A DNA stretch of 64,000 nucleotides from Caballeronia sp. LZ062 (lineage in GTDB: Bacteria; Pseudomonadota; Gammaproteobacteria; Burkholderiales; Burkholderiaceae): NCBI RefSeq assembly GCF_031450785.1, contig NZ_JARTWB010000002.1, positions 1,178,001 through 1,242,000 on the forward strand. The letters run 5' to 3'. The notes under the pieces were generated by a model that saw only the letters and a program-made list of their open reading frames with translations, had not been told where the DNA came from and ran no database searches. The translations under genes were made by a program, and so were the position numbers. Positions 54,980-64,000 of the stretch are shown one piece after another (position 1 is the first letter of the stretch; each line of letters begins with the position of its first letter).

Positions 54980-55007
54980 TTTTGGCTATTCCTTATGCGT
55001 CGTCTGA

Positions 55008-55283
55008 TTAGGCCTTGTGCAGGTCGGTGTACGGCAGGAGCGCGAGGAAACGCGCGCGCTTGATTGCCGTGTCGAGCTGGCGCTGATAGTGCGCCTTCGT
55101 GCCAGTCAGACGAGCCGGCGTGATCTTGCCGTTTTCGCCGATGAAGTCCTTCAGCGTTTCCGTGTCCTTGTAGTCGATGTACTCGACACCGGCTGCCGTG
55201 AAACGGCAGAACTTCTTGCGCTTGAAGAGCGGGTTTTGTTGCTGACGACGCTTGTCGAATTTCTTACCAGTCGGGCGGGGCAT
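55008..55283 (-). CDS. rpsR: 30S ribosomal protein bS18
   Basis: 91 residues; [16 protein letters not shown] and [19 protein letters not shown] are bS18 signatures. It begins 2 bp after priB and precedes rplI by 28 bp. Confidence 0.97.
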   Translation of the reverse strand: MPRPTGKKFDKRRQQQNPLFKRKKFCRFTAAGVEYIDYKDTETLKDFIGENGKITPARLTGTKAHYQRQLDTAIKRARFLALLPYTDLHKA

Positions 55284-55285
55284 GT

Positions 55286-55585
55286 TCAGTCCTTTCCAAT
55301 GTCCTGCAATTCTGTGATGTGAAACACCAGGGTTCGGGAGTTACGGCCTTTTTTCGCCAGAAAGCCCGTGAAGCGCGTTTCGACGCCCATCGGACAGCTT
55401 TCCAGCCTGCCGCTCGCTTCTCCGGCCGCGACCGCGGGCATTGTCAGTTCGATCTTCCGGGCGATGCCCGCTTCGACGACTTCTGCCGCGTGTTGCAACG
55501 TGCAGCTTGCGATTGGAATGCCGGCGGGCGTATATCGCACCGGTTCGCGTTCCACGACGCTCGCTGTCAGTTGCAGCCGGTTCAC
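55286..55585 (-). CDS. priB: primosomal replication protein N (PriB)
   Basis: 99 residues forming one OB fold ([19 protein letters not shown], then ASCTLQHA and [11 protein letters not shown]). It binds ssDNA and aids PriA-dependent restart. Located between rpsF and rpsR as usual in beta-proteobacteria. Confidence 0.95.
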   Translation of the reverse strand: MNRLQLTASVVEREPVRYTPAGIPIASCTLQHAAEVVEAGIARKIELTMPAVAAGEASGRLESCPMGVETRFTGFLAKKGRNSRTLVFHITELQDIGKD

Positions 55586-55630
55586 GAGTGAGTTTCGGTT
55601 CCCTGGTGGCTTGACAGTGTTGAACTGTCC

Positions 55631-56002
55631 TTAAGCCTGCGCTTCGGACGGCTGGCTGGCCGCCTTCTTGGCTTCTTCGCGCTGCACTTCCTTCATCATC
55701 GGCGACGGGCCGGTTTCGGCCTTCTTCATCTTGACGATGAGGTGGCGAAGAACGGCGTCGTTGAACTTGAACGCGTGTTCCAGTTCTTCGAGCGTCGCCT
55801 GGTCGCATTCGATGTTCATGCAGACGTAGTGAGCCTTCGCGAGTTTCTCGATCATGTAGGCCAGTTGGCGGCGGCCCCAGTCCTCGATACGGTGGATCTG
55901 GCCACCGTGCGACGTGATCGTGCTCTTGTAACGCTCGATCATCGCGGGCACTTGCTCGCTCTGATCGGGATGCACGATAAAGACGATTTCGTAATGACGC
56001 AT
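55631..56002 (-). CDS. rpsF: 30S ribosomal protein bS6
   Basis: 123 residues from ATG 56002 with AGGAG six bases upstream; the frame above it is not used. [19 protein letters not shown] and [17 protein letters not shown] are bS6 signatures. First gene of rpsF-priB-rpsR-rplI. Confidence 0.97.
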   Translation of the reverse strand: MRHYEIVFIVHPDQSEQVPAMIERYKSTITSHGGQIHRIEDWGRRQLAYMIEKLAKAHYVCMNIECDQATLEELEHAFKFNDAVLRHLIVKMKKAETGPSPMMKEVQREEAKKAASQPSEAQA

Positions 56003-56134
56003 ATTCACTCCTTTTGGATTAAAGCCGCCCGAGCGTCGGACCGGTGCGGCAAGTGAGAAGCCAGCGAGTATATACCGTTTCGCCCTCAGGCAGCAAGCCA
56101 AACCGGAGTTTTCCGACTGACTTTCGCCGCTTTT

Positions 56135-57097
56135 TCAATCATTTAGCGCGCCCGCGTTCGCCTGCCGATGGGTTTCGCCGGGCGGCTCGACGCGGCGGCT
56201 CCAGTATCCCGGCTGGGCGTAGATTTCTCGCAAATAATCAATGAAGTACCGCACGCGCGCCGGCACGTAGCGTTGTTGCGGGTAGACAGCCAATATGTCG
56301 TAGTTCGGCAGCTCGTACTCGTCCAGCACGGTTTCCAGTTCGCCCGCTGCCAGTTGGCGCTGAATCTCCCAGGTAGAGCGCCACCCGAGCCCGAGTCCCT
56401 CCGACACCCAGCGATGCAGCAGTTCGCCGTCGTTGCAGTCGAGGTTGCCGCTCACGCGCACCGTCGCGAGCTTGCCGTTGCGCCGGAAATACCAGCCGCG
56501 GTTCTGCCCGCCTTGCAGGTTGAACGCGAGGCAGTTGTGATTCGGCAGATCGTCGAGCGATTTCGGCTTGCCGTGCTTGCGGAAATACGCGGGCGTGCCG
56601 CACACCACGCGCCGGTTGCTCGCCAGCTTCACCGCGACGAAGTTCGGATCGACCGTGCCGCCGATGCGAATCGACAGATCGTAGCCCTCGCGCACCAGAT
56701 CCACGACGCGGTCGGTCAGGTTGAACGACATCTGCAATTCGGGCTTGTCCGCAAGGAACGCCGGCGCGTGCGGGGCGACGTGCATGCGCCCGAATGCCGC
56801 CGGCGCCGACACGATCAGATGCCCGCCGACCGCGCGCCGCCCCGCCGCGAGTTCGTTCTCCGCCTGATCCCACTCGGCGAGCAGATTCTTGCAGCGGTCG
56901 AGAAACGCCGCGCCCTCTTCGCTCACGACGAGCCGCCGCGTCGAGCGATACATCAGCTTGACGCCGAGGCGCTTTTCGAGCGCGTCGATGCGCCGTCCCA
57001 GAATAACCGGCGACACGCCCTCCTCCAGCGCCGCCGCCGCGAGGCTGCCGGCTTCCGCGACGCGCACGAACGTCTCGATCTGCTTGAAGCGGTCCAT
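56135..57097 (-). CDS. LysR-type transcriptional regulator, divergent from gcl
   Basis: 320 residues. The N-terminal winged helix-turn-helix (MDRFKQIETFVRVAEAGSLA, about 1-60) is followed by a periplasmic-binding-like effector domain. The divergent arrangement with the gcl operon (171-bp gap) suggests it controls glyoxylate use in response to a pathway metabolite; the effector is unknown. Confidence 0.88.
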   Translation of the reverse strand: MDRFKQIETFVRVAEAGSLAAAALEEGVSPVILGRRIDALEKRLGVKLMYRSTRRLVVSEEGAAFLDRCKNLLAEWDQAENELAAGRRAVGGHLIVSAPAAFGRMHVAPHAPAFLADKPELQMSFNLTDRVVDLVREGYDLSIRIGGTVDPNFVAVKLASNRRVVCGTPAYFRKHGKPKSLDDLPNHNCLAFNLQGGQNRGWYFRRNGKLATVRVSGNLDCNDGELLHRWVSEGLGLGWRSTWEIQRQLAAGELETVLDEYELPNYDILAVYPQQRYVPARVRYFIDYLREIYAQPGYWSRRVEPPGETHRQANAGALND

Positions 57098-57268
57098 TTC
57101 CTTGTCTCCTGTGCCGAGCCGCGCCGCTGCATCATTCGAAACTTTTTGTTTGGGAAAAAGCGACTCTAACTCATCTTATCAAACCTTTTTCACAATCTTA
57201 AAGTGCAACGGAACCCTGCTTCGATGCAGACAGCGATAACGGAAAGAGACTGAAGGAAGGAGACATTC

Positions 57269-59044
<1,776 letters not shown>

Positions 59045-59088
59045 AGCATCAACTGACGACCCACTGACCGACCATCAGGAAAAGAACA

Positions 59089-59889
59089 ATGCCGAAATTC
59101 GCCGCGAATCTGACGATGCTCTTCAACGAAGTCCCGTTCCTCGACCGCTTTGCGGCGGCGGCGAACGCGGGCTTCAAGGCAGTCGAATTCCTGTTTCCGT
59201 ATCCGTATTCGATCAGCGATCTGAAATCGCGCGTGAAGGACAGCGGCTTGCAGATCGTCTTGCACAACCTGCCCGCCGGTAACTGGGAAGCAGGCGAGCG
59301 CGGCATCGCGTGTCTGCCGGATCGCGTCGCCGAGTTTCGCGACGGCGTGCCGCGCGCCATCGAGTACGCGAAGGCGCTGAACGTGCCGCAACTGAACTGC
59401 CTCGTTGGTATTCCGACGGCGGGCGTCTCGGCGCAACAGGCGCGCGAAACGATCATCGAGAACCTACGTTTCGCCGCCGATGCGCTGAAGCAGGAAGGCA
59501 TCCGTCTGCTCGTCGAGCCCTGCAATTCATACGACATTCCGGGCTTCGCGCTGAACCGTTCGCACGAAGGACTCGACGTCATTCGCTCGGTCGGCTCTGA
59601 CAATCTCTTCCTGCAATACGACATCTATCACATGCAGCGCATGGAAGGCGAACTGGCCGCGACGATCAAGAAGAACCTGCCGTCGATCGCGCACATTCAG
59701 CTTGCCGACAACCCCGGCCGCAACGAACCCGGCACCGGCGAAATCAATTACGCGTTCCTATTCGATCTGCTCGATTCAATCGGCTACGACGGCTGGATCG
59801 GCTGCGAATACAAGCCGCTCGCGGGCACGGAAGCCGGGCTCGGCTGGCTGCGCTCGATCGCATCCAACAAGGCGCGCGCCGCTGCCTGA
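59089..59889 (+). CDS. hyi: hydroxypyruvate isomerase
   Basis: 266 residues of the AP-endonuclease-2-like TIM barrel: FAANLTMLFNEVPFLDRFAA, LLVEPCNSYDIPGFAL, HIQLADNPGRNEPGTGEINY and WIGCEYKPLAG. It interconverts hydroxypyruvate and tartronate semialdehyde. It is 44 bp after gcl. Confidence 0.94.
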   Translation: MPKFAANLTMLFNEVPFLDRFAAAANAGFKAVEFLFPYPYSISDLKSRVKDSGLQIVLHNLPAGNWEAGERGIACLPDRVAEFRDGVPRAIEYAKALNVPQLNCLVGIPTAGVSAQQARETIIENLRFAADALKQEGIRLLVEPCNSYDIPGFALNRSHEGLDVIRSVGSDNLFLQYDIYHMQRMEGELAATIKKNLPSIAHIQLADNPGRNEPGTGEINYAFLFDLLDSIGYDGWIGCEYKPLAGTEAGLGWLRSIASNKARAAA

Positions 59890-59917
59890 ACCACGACACA
59901 AAGGAGGAGCACATAGT

Positions 59918-60826
59918 ATGGCAACGATCGGTTTCATCGGCCTCGGCATCATGGGCGCGCATATGGCGCGCAACCTCATTAAGGGCGGTCACGCGCTCGT
60001 CGTGAACGGCAAGTATCCGGTGCCCGACGATATCCGCGCGCAAACGAAAGTCGTCGCGGACTCGACGGCCGTCGCGCAGGCAAGCGAGATCGTCATCACG
60101 ATGGTGCCCGACACGCCCGATGTCGCCAACGTCCTGTTCGCCGATGACGGCGTGGCCAACGGCTTGAGCCACGGCAAGCTCGTGATCGACATGAGTTCCA
60201 TCAACCCGCTCGACACGCAGGAGTTCGCGAAAAAGATCAACGCGCTCGGCTGCGACTATCTCGATGCGCCCGTGTCCGGCGGCGAAGTCGGCGCGCGCGA
60301 AGCAACGCTCACGATCATGGTCGGCGGCCCGGAGAAGTCGTTCAACATCGCCAAACCGCTCTTCGAATTGATGGGTAAGAACATTTCGCTTATCGGCGAC
60401 AACGGCGCGGGCCAGACCTGCAAGGTGGCCAATCAGATCATCGTCGCGCTGAACATCGAAGCGGTCGCGGAGGCGCTGCTGTTCGCATCGCGCTCGGGCG
60501 CCGATCCCGAACGCGTGCGCAAGGCGCTGATGGGCGGCTTCGCGTCGTCGCGCATTCTCGAAGTGCATGGCGAGCGCATGACGAAGCGCACGTTCAATCC
60601 CGGCTTCAGAATTGAACTGCATCAGAAGGACTTGAATCTGGCGCTCGATGGCGCGCGCAAGATGGGCCTCGCCCTGCCGCACACCGCGAGCGCGCAGCAG
60701 TTGTTCAGCGTGTGCGCGGCTAATGGCGGCAAAGCGTGGGATCACTCGGCGCTCGTGCGCGCGCTCGAAATCATGTCGAACTTTCAGGTAGCGGACGAGC
60801 CGCAGCAAGCCAAGGCTGCTGCGTAA
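59918..60826 (+). CDS. glxR: 2-hydroxy-3-oxopropionate (tartronate semialdehyde) reductase
   Basis: 302 residues from ATG 59918 (AAGGAGGAG upstream); the longer frame overlaps hyi. Rossmann start IGFIGLGIMGAHMARNLIKG, then DAPVSGGEVGAREATLTIMVGG and GAGQTCKVANQIIVALN with the catalytic Lys. It reduces tartronate semialdehyde to D-glycerate with NADH, completing the pathway. Confidence 0.94.
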   Translation: MATIGFIGLGIMGAHMARNLIKGGHALVVNGKYPVPDDIRAQTKVVADSTAVAQASEIVITMVPDTPDVANVLFADDGVANGLSHGKLVIDMSSINPLDTQEFAKKINALGCDYLDAPVSGGEVGAREATLTIMVGGPEKSFNIAKPLFELMGKNISLIGDNGAGQTCKVANQIIVALNIEAVAEALLFASRSGADPERVRKALMGGFASSRILEVHGERMTKRTFNPGFRIELHQKDLNLALDGARKMGLALPHTASAQQLFSVCAANGGKAWDHSALVRALEIMSNFQVADEPQQAKAAA

Positions 60827-60848
60827 TCACGCACCTGAACCGTGGGGC

Positions 60849-60872
60849 GTCCCGCGTATGGGCACGCGGGAC
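60849..60872. terminator. perfect hairpin after glxR
   Basis: GTCCCGCGT, six-base loop, ACGCGGGAC: a 9-bp stem between convergent glxR and asparaginase genes, no T-tract. Confidence 0.45.
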
Positions 60873-60989
60873 AAATGTCGCTCTGGGCTGAGGGCGGCAA
60901 GTGGGGTCCGAGAGCGGCACCCGGCGGCGCGCCGGGTTAGCCTTGGTCGGTCAGACGGTTTGCCGTCGGGTGTCCGCGTCGGATTGCGT

Positions 60990-61991
60990 TCAGTAGGTAT
61001 CGAAGAGGCGTTGCAGCGCCGCGGCGTCCTTCATGCCGGCCGATAGCGCCAGCATCAACAGCACGCGCGCCTTGTACGGATTCAGCGTGCCTGCGCAGAC
61101 CGTGCCGAGCGCATCGTCGCAAGCGGCGCCATTGCGCATCACATGTCCCGAACCGACGCGCGATGCCCGCACCACGGCCACGCCCGCCTTTACGGCATCG
61201 CTGACGGCTTCCGTGATGCGTTCGTGCATCGAACCGTTCCCCGTCCCCGCGATGACGATGCCCTTCGCGCCCGCCGCGACGAGCGCATCGATGCCGATGC
61301 GCGAAACGCCCGCATAGCTCGCGACGATCTCGACCATCGGCCAGTTGTTTGGCACGGCGAACTCGCTTGCCGTCGTATGCGGCTTCGTGACCGCACGCTG
61401 AAATTCGACGCGTCCGTCCTGCACGCAACCGAGCACGCCGGTTTCGGGCGAGCGGAAAGCATCGACGGCATACGTGCTCGTCTTCGTCACATCGCGCGCG
61501 CTGTGAATCTGGTTGTTGAACGCGACGAGCACGCCCTGCCCCGATGCTTGTTTGGAAGCCGCGACCGTCACCGCGTTGAGGAGATTGAGCGGGCCGTCGG
61601 CGGATAGCGCAGTCGATGGCCGCATCGCGGCGGTCAGCACGACAGGCTTCGAAGTCTTCACCGTCAGATGCAGCAGATACGCCGTTTCTTCCAGCGTATC
61701 CGTGCCATGCGTGATGACGATACCGTCGATATCGTCCTGTGTGGCGAGCGCGTCGATGCGCGCGGCGAGCGTCGTCCAGAGCGCCGGGCTCATGTCCTTG
61801 CTGTCGATGCTCGCGATCTGTTCGGCATGAATTCGCGCGACGGAAGCGAGCGCAGGCACCGCGTCGAGCAGCTTGTCGACGCCTACGACGCCTGCCTTAT
61901 AACCCGCCGTGGATGAAGCATCGCCGGCCTGTCCGGCAATCGTGCCGCCCGTTGCAAGGACGGCGATGCGAGGAAGAGTCTGTGTGTTCAT
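60990..61991 (-). CDS. L-asparaginase
   Basis: 333 residues. LATGGTIAGQ contains the nucleophile T17, and VITHGTDTLEETAYLLHLT the second catalytic Thr-Asp. No signal peptide is visible, so it is probably cytosolic although the sequence resembles type II enzymes. It hydrolyses asparagine to aspartate and ammonia. Convergent with glxR. Confidence 0.92.
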   Translation of the reverse strand: MNTQTLPRIAVLATGGTIAGQAGDASSTAGYKAGVVGVDKLLDAVPALASVARIHAEQIASIDSKDMSPALWTTLAARIDALATQDDIDGIVITHGTDTLEETAYLLHLTVKTSKPVVLTAAMRPSTALSADGPLNLLNAVTVAASKQASGQGVLVAFNNQIHSARDVTKTSTYAVDAFRSPETGVLGCVQDGRVEFQRAVTKPHTTASEFAVPNNWPMVEIVASYAGVSRIGIDALVAAGAKGIVIAGTGNGSMHERITEAVSDAVKAGVAVVRASRVGSGHVMRNGAACDDALGTVCAGTLNPYKARVLLMLALSAGMKDAAALQRLFDTY

Positions 61992-62024
61992 GCCGGCGAT
62001 TGTAAATCAGCCGGCATGCCTGTT

Positions 62025-62951
62025 TCAGGCCGCTTCGCGCAGTTGCGCGGCGATCTGCGCTTCGTCGAGTTGCGGCGCGAACATTTCGATCAGCCGGTAC
62101 GCATACGCGCGCAGGAACGCGCCCTTGCGCAAGCCCACGCGCGTCGTGCTCGCTTCGAAAAGATGCTGCGTGTCGAGCGCGACGAGTTCGGTGTCGCGCT
62201 TGGCGTCATAAGCCATCGCAGCGACGATGCCGATTCCCATGCCCAGTTCCACATAGGTCTTGATCACGTCGGCATCGATGGCGGTGAGCACGATGTCGGG
62301 CATGGCGCCCGCGCTCGCGAACGCCTGATCGACGTGGGAACGCCCCGTGAAATCCTGATCGTAAGTGACGATCGGATATTCGGCGATCTGCTCCAGCGTA
62401 ATGTCCTTGCGCCCGACCAGCGGATGGTCCTTCGGCACGACGACCGTGTGATGCCACGAATAGCAGGGAAACGTGACGATATCCGGATAGCGGTCGAGCG
62501 CTTCGGTCGAGATGCCGATATCCGCTTCGCCGTTCACGATCATCTGCGCGATCTGTTGCGGACTGCCCTGCCGCAGCGCCAGATGCACCTTCGGAAATAC
62601 TTCGGTGAACTGACGGATTACTTTGGGCAGCGCATAGCGAGCCTGCGTGTGCGTCGTGGCGACCACGAGATGTCCGTTGTCCTGATCCGCGAACTGGCGC
62701 GCCACGCGCCGCAGATTCTCCGCATCCAGCAGCATGCGCTCGATCAGCTGATGCACCTGCTTGCCCGGCTCGGTCAGGCCGGTGAGCCGTTTGCCTCGCC
62801 GAATGAAGATATCGACGCCCAGTTCGTCTTCGAGATCCTTGATCTGCTTGGACACGCCCGACTGCGACGTGTACAGCACGTTCGCCACTTCCGTCAGATT
62901 CATGTTCTGACGCACGGCCTCGCGCACGAAGCGCAATTGCTGGAAGTTCAT
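62025..62951 (-). CDS. cysB: CysB-type LysR regulator of sulfur assimilation
   Basis: 308 residues. The winged HTH MNFQQLRFVREAVRQNMNLT and SQSGVSKQIKDLEDELGVDIF are typical of CysB/Cbl/SsuR. The effector domain has TTHTQARYALPKVI (sulfate/O-acetylserine pocket). It sits 39 bp downstream of cysA, as in Burkholderia sulfate-transport operons. Confidence 0.9.
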   Translation of the reverse strand: MNFQQLRFVREAVRQNMNLTEVANVLYTSQSGVSKQIKDLEDELGVDIFIRRGKRLTGLTEPGKQVHQLIERMLLDAENLRRVARQFADQDNGHLVVATTHTQARYALPKVIRQFTEVFPKVHLALRQGSPQQIAQMIVNGEADIGISTEALDRYPDIVTFPCYSWHHTVVVPKDHPLVGRKDITLEQIAEYPIVTYDQDFTGRSHVDQAFASAGAMPDIVLTAIDADVIKTYVELGMGIGIVAAMAYDAKRDTELVALDTQHLFEASTTRVGLRKGAFLRAYAYRLIEMFAPQLDEAQIAAQLREAA

Positions 62952-62990
62952 AGTCCGCCTCTCTTGTCTTGCTGCCGTTTTATGGATGTC

Positions 62991-64000
62991 TCATTGCGCC
63001 GGAAAGACGCGCAGCGCGCGCGGCACGGCGCGCACGCCATCGCCGATATCGAGCTTCAGCGCGCGCCACGCTTCACGATCCAGTTCCGCTTCGAGCACGC
63101 CGCCCGCGTCGCCTTCCAATTCCACACGCACCGAACCGCCGAGCGTCACGACGCGCCGCACGCCGACCACGATGCCGTCGCGATGCGCGAAGCCCTCGGC
63201 ATCGTCGGCACGGTACAGCGCGAGATCGTGCGGACGCACATAAGCGAGCGCACGGCCGCTGAAATGCGCCTGGGCTGCGATGGCTTGCGCCGCGCCATCC
63301 GCGACGAAGCCGCCTGCATCGACATGTCCCTGAAGGCGGTTCGCCGCGCCGAGAAATTCATACACGAACGACGTCTGTGGATGATCGTACACATCCTGCG
63401 GGCTGCCGACCTGCTCCACGCGGCCATGATTCATCACGACGATGCGATCCGCCACTTCGAGCGCCTCTTCCTGATCATGCGTGACGAAAAGCGTGGAGAT
63501 ATGCAGGTCGTCATGCAGGCGGCGCAGCCAGCTTCGCAATTCCTTGCGCACTTTCGCGTCGAGCGCGCCGAAGGGCTCGTCGAGCAGCAGTACTTTCGGT
63601 TCGACAGCGAGCGCGCGCGCGAGCGCGATGCGTTGCCGCTGCCCGCCCGAAAGCTCCGAAGGAAACCGCTGCGCGAGCCAGTCGAGCTGCACGAGCTTGA
63701 GCAACTCATGCACTTTCTCGCGGATCACGGCTTCCGACGGACGCTCGCGGCGCGGTTTCACGCGCAGACCGAACGCGACGTTCTCGAACACCGTCATGTG
63801 TCTGAAGAGCGCGTAGTGCTGGAAGACGAAGCCCACTTGCCGGTCCCGTGCGCCCACTTGCGCGACGTCTTCGCCGTTCAGCACGACCTGACCGGCATCC
63901 GCATATTCGAGGCCCGCGATCACGCGCAGCAGCGTGGTCTTGCCGCATCCCGACGGTCCGAGCAGCGCGACGAGTTCGCCCGCGGGAAAGTCGAGCGTGA
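62991..64000 (-). CDS. cysA: sulfate/thiosulfate ABC transporter ATP-binding protein (N-terminus beyond window)
   Basis: About 336 residues are visible; the frame continues past 64000. It contains Walker [20 protein letters not shown]-loop [13 protein letters not shown], signature [26 protein letters not shown] and [15 protein letters not shown]. The C-terminal part is a regulatory TOBE-like domain. It powers sulfate import with CysT/CysW, presumably encoded further right. Confidence 0.93.
   Translation of the reverse strand, partial: TLDFPAGELVALLGPSGCGKTTLLRVIAGLEYADAGQVVLNGEDVAQVGARDRQVGFVFQHYALFRHMTVFENVAFGLRVKPRRERPSEAVIREKVHELLKLVQLDWLAQRFPSELSGGQRQRIALARALAVEPKVLLLDEPFGALDAKVRKELRSWLRRLHDDLHISTLFVTHDQEEALEVADRIVVMNHGRVEQVGSPQDVYDHPQTSFVYEFLGAANRLQGHVDAGGFVADGAAQAIAAQAHFSGRALAYVRPHDLALYRADDAEGFAHRDGIVVGVRRVVTLGGSVRVELEGDAGGVLEAELDREAWRALKLDIGDGVRAVPRALRVFPAQ

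Overview
The window reads as a core-chromosome segment of a Burkholderiaceae bacterium, most likely the Paraburkholderia/Caballeronia group. The evidence is the high GC, protein sequences that match that family as I know it, and typical neighbourhoods: rpsF-priB-rpsR-rplI then dnaB, ispD-ispF beside mfd, alaA-hom-thrC, a complete arn (L-Ara4N) cluster with split arnA, and cysB beside cysA. Species-level identity is inference.

Layout. 1-6 kb: a C-terminally cut TonB-dependent receptor with a His-rich DUF2946 partner, tRNA-Leu(UAG), a squalene/phytoene-synthase-like protein and a DUF1501 protein whose shared 3' ends are tandemly triplicated. 6-9.8 kb: an OmpR/EnvZ two-component system, then ahpC-ahpD. 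9.9-14.7 kb: ispF, ispD and mfd. 14.75-21 kb: a lower-GC, partly decayed accessory island between mfd and argE. 21-30.8 kb: argE, a threonine-dehydratase-like enzyme, a polyamine ABC transporter (potFGHI), an NRAMP metal transporter and outer-membrane phospholipase A. 30.8-37 kb: DUF1289, a YbiT-type ABC-F ATPase, and alaA-hom-thrC. 37.5-45.5 kb: an Mth938-like protein and the lipid A aminoarabinose operon. 45.5-52.9 kb: PrxQ/Bcp, a candidate small RNA, a PIN-PhoH protein, a repeat-tailed NlpC/P60 lipoprotein, a divergent SDR, and Pit with its DUF47 partner. 53-56 kb: dnaB and the rpsF operon. 56-64 kb: a LysR regulator divergent from gcl-hyi-glxR (glyoxylate to glycerate), L-asparaginase, cysB and the start of the sulfate-transport operon (cysA, cut by the window end).

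The most interesting part is the island at 14.9-20.8 kb. Reading on the minus strand it has an IS481-like transposase remnant, an orphan C-terminal VgrG fragment, and, 3 nt later, an 800-residue protein that joins an M23/LytM-like domain to a GH19 (chitinase/lysozyme-like) domain. Eleven bases further on is a secreted six-cysteine protein, then decayed coding sequence, another small secreted protein, and a degraded second copy of the six-cysteine gene. This is the layout of a type VI secretion effector-immunity module: a dual peptidoglycan hydrolase, its probable periplasmic immunity protein, and an eroding immunity duplicate.

Other points: several convergent gene pairs are separated by perfect hairpins that lack a T-tract; a 10-bp inverted repeat encloses a structured leader upstream of mntH; GTTAC repeats precede ompR; and an apparently independent small RNA lies between bcp and phoH. 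No CRISPR array, prophage or origin was seen.
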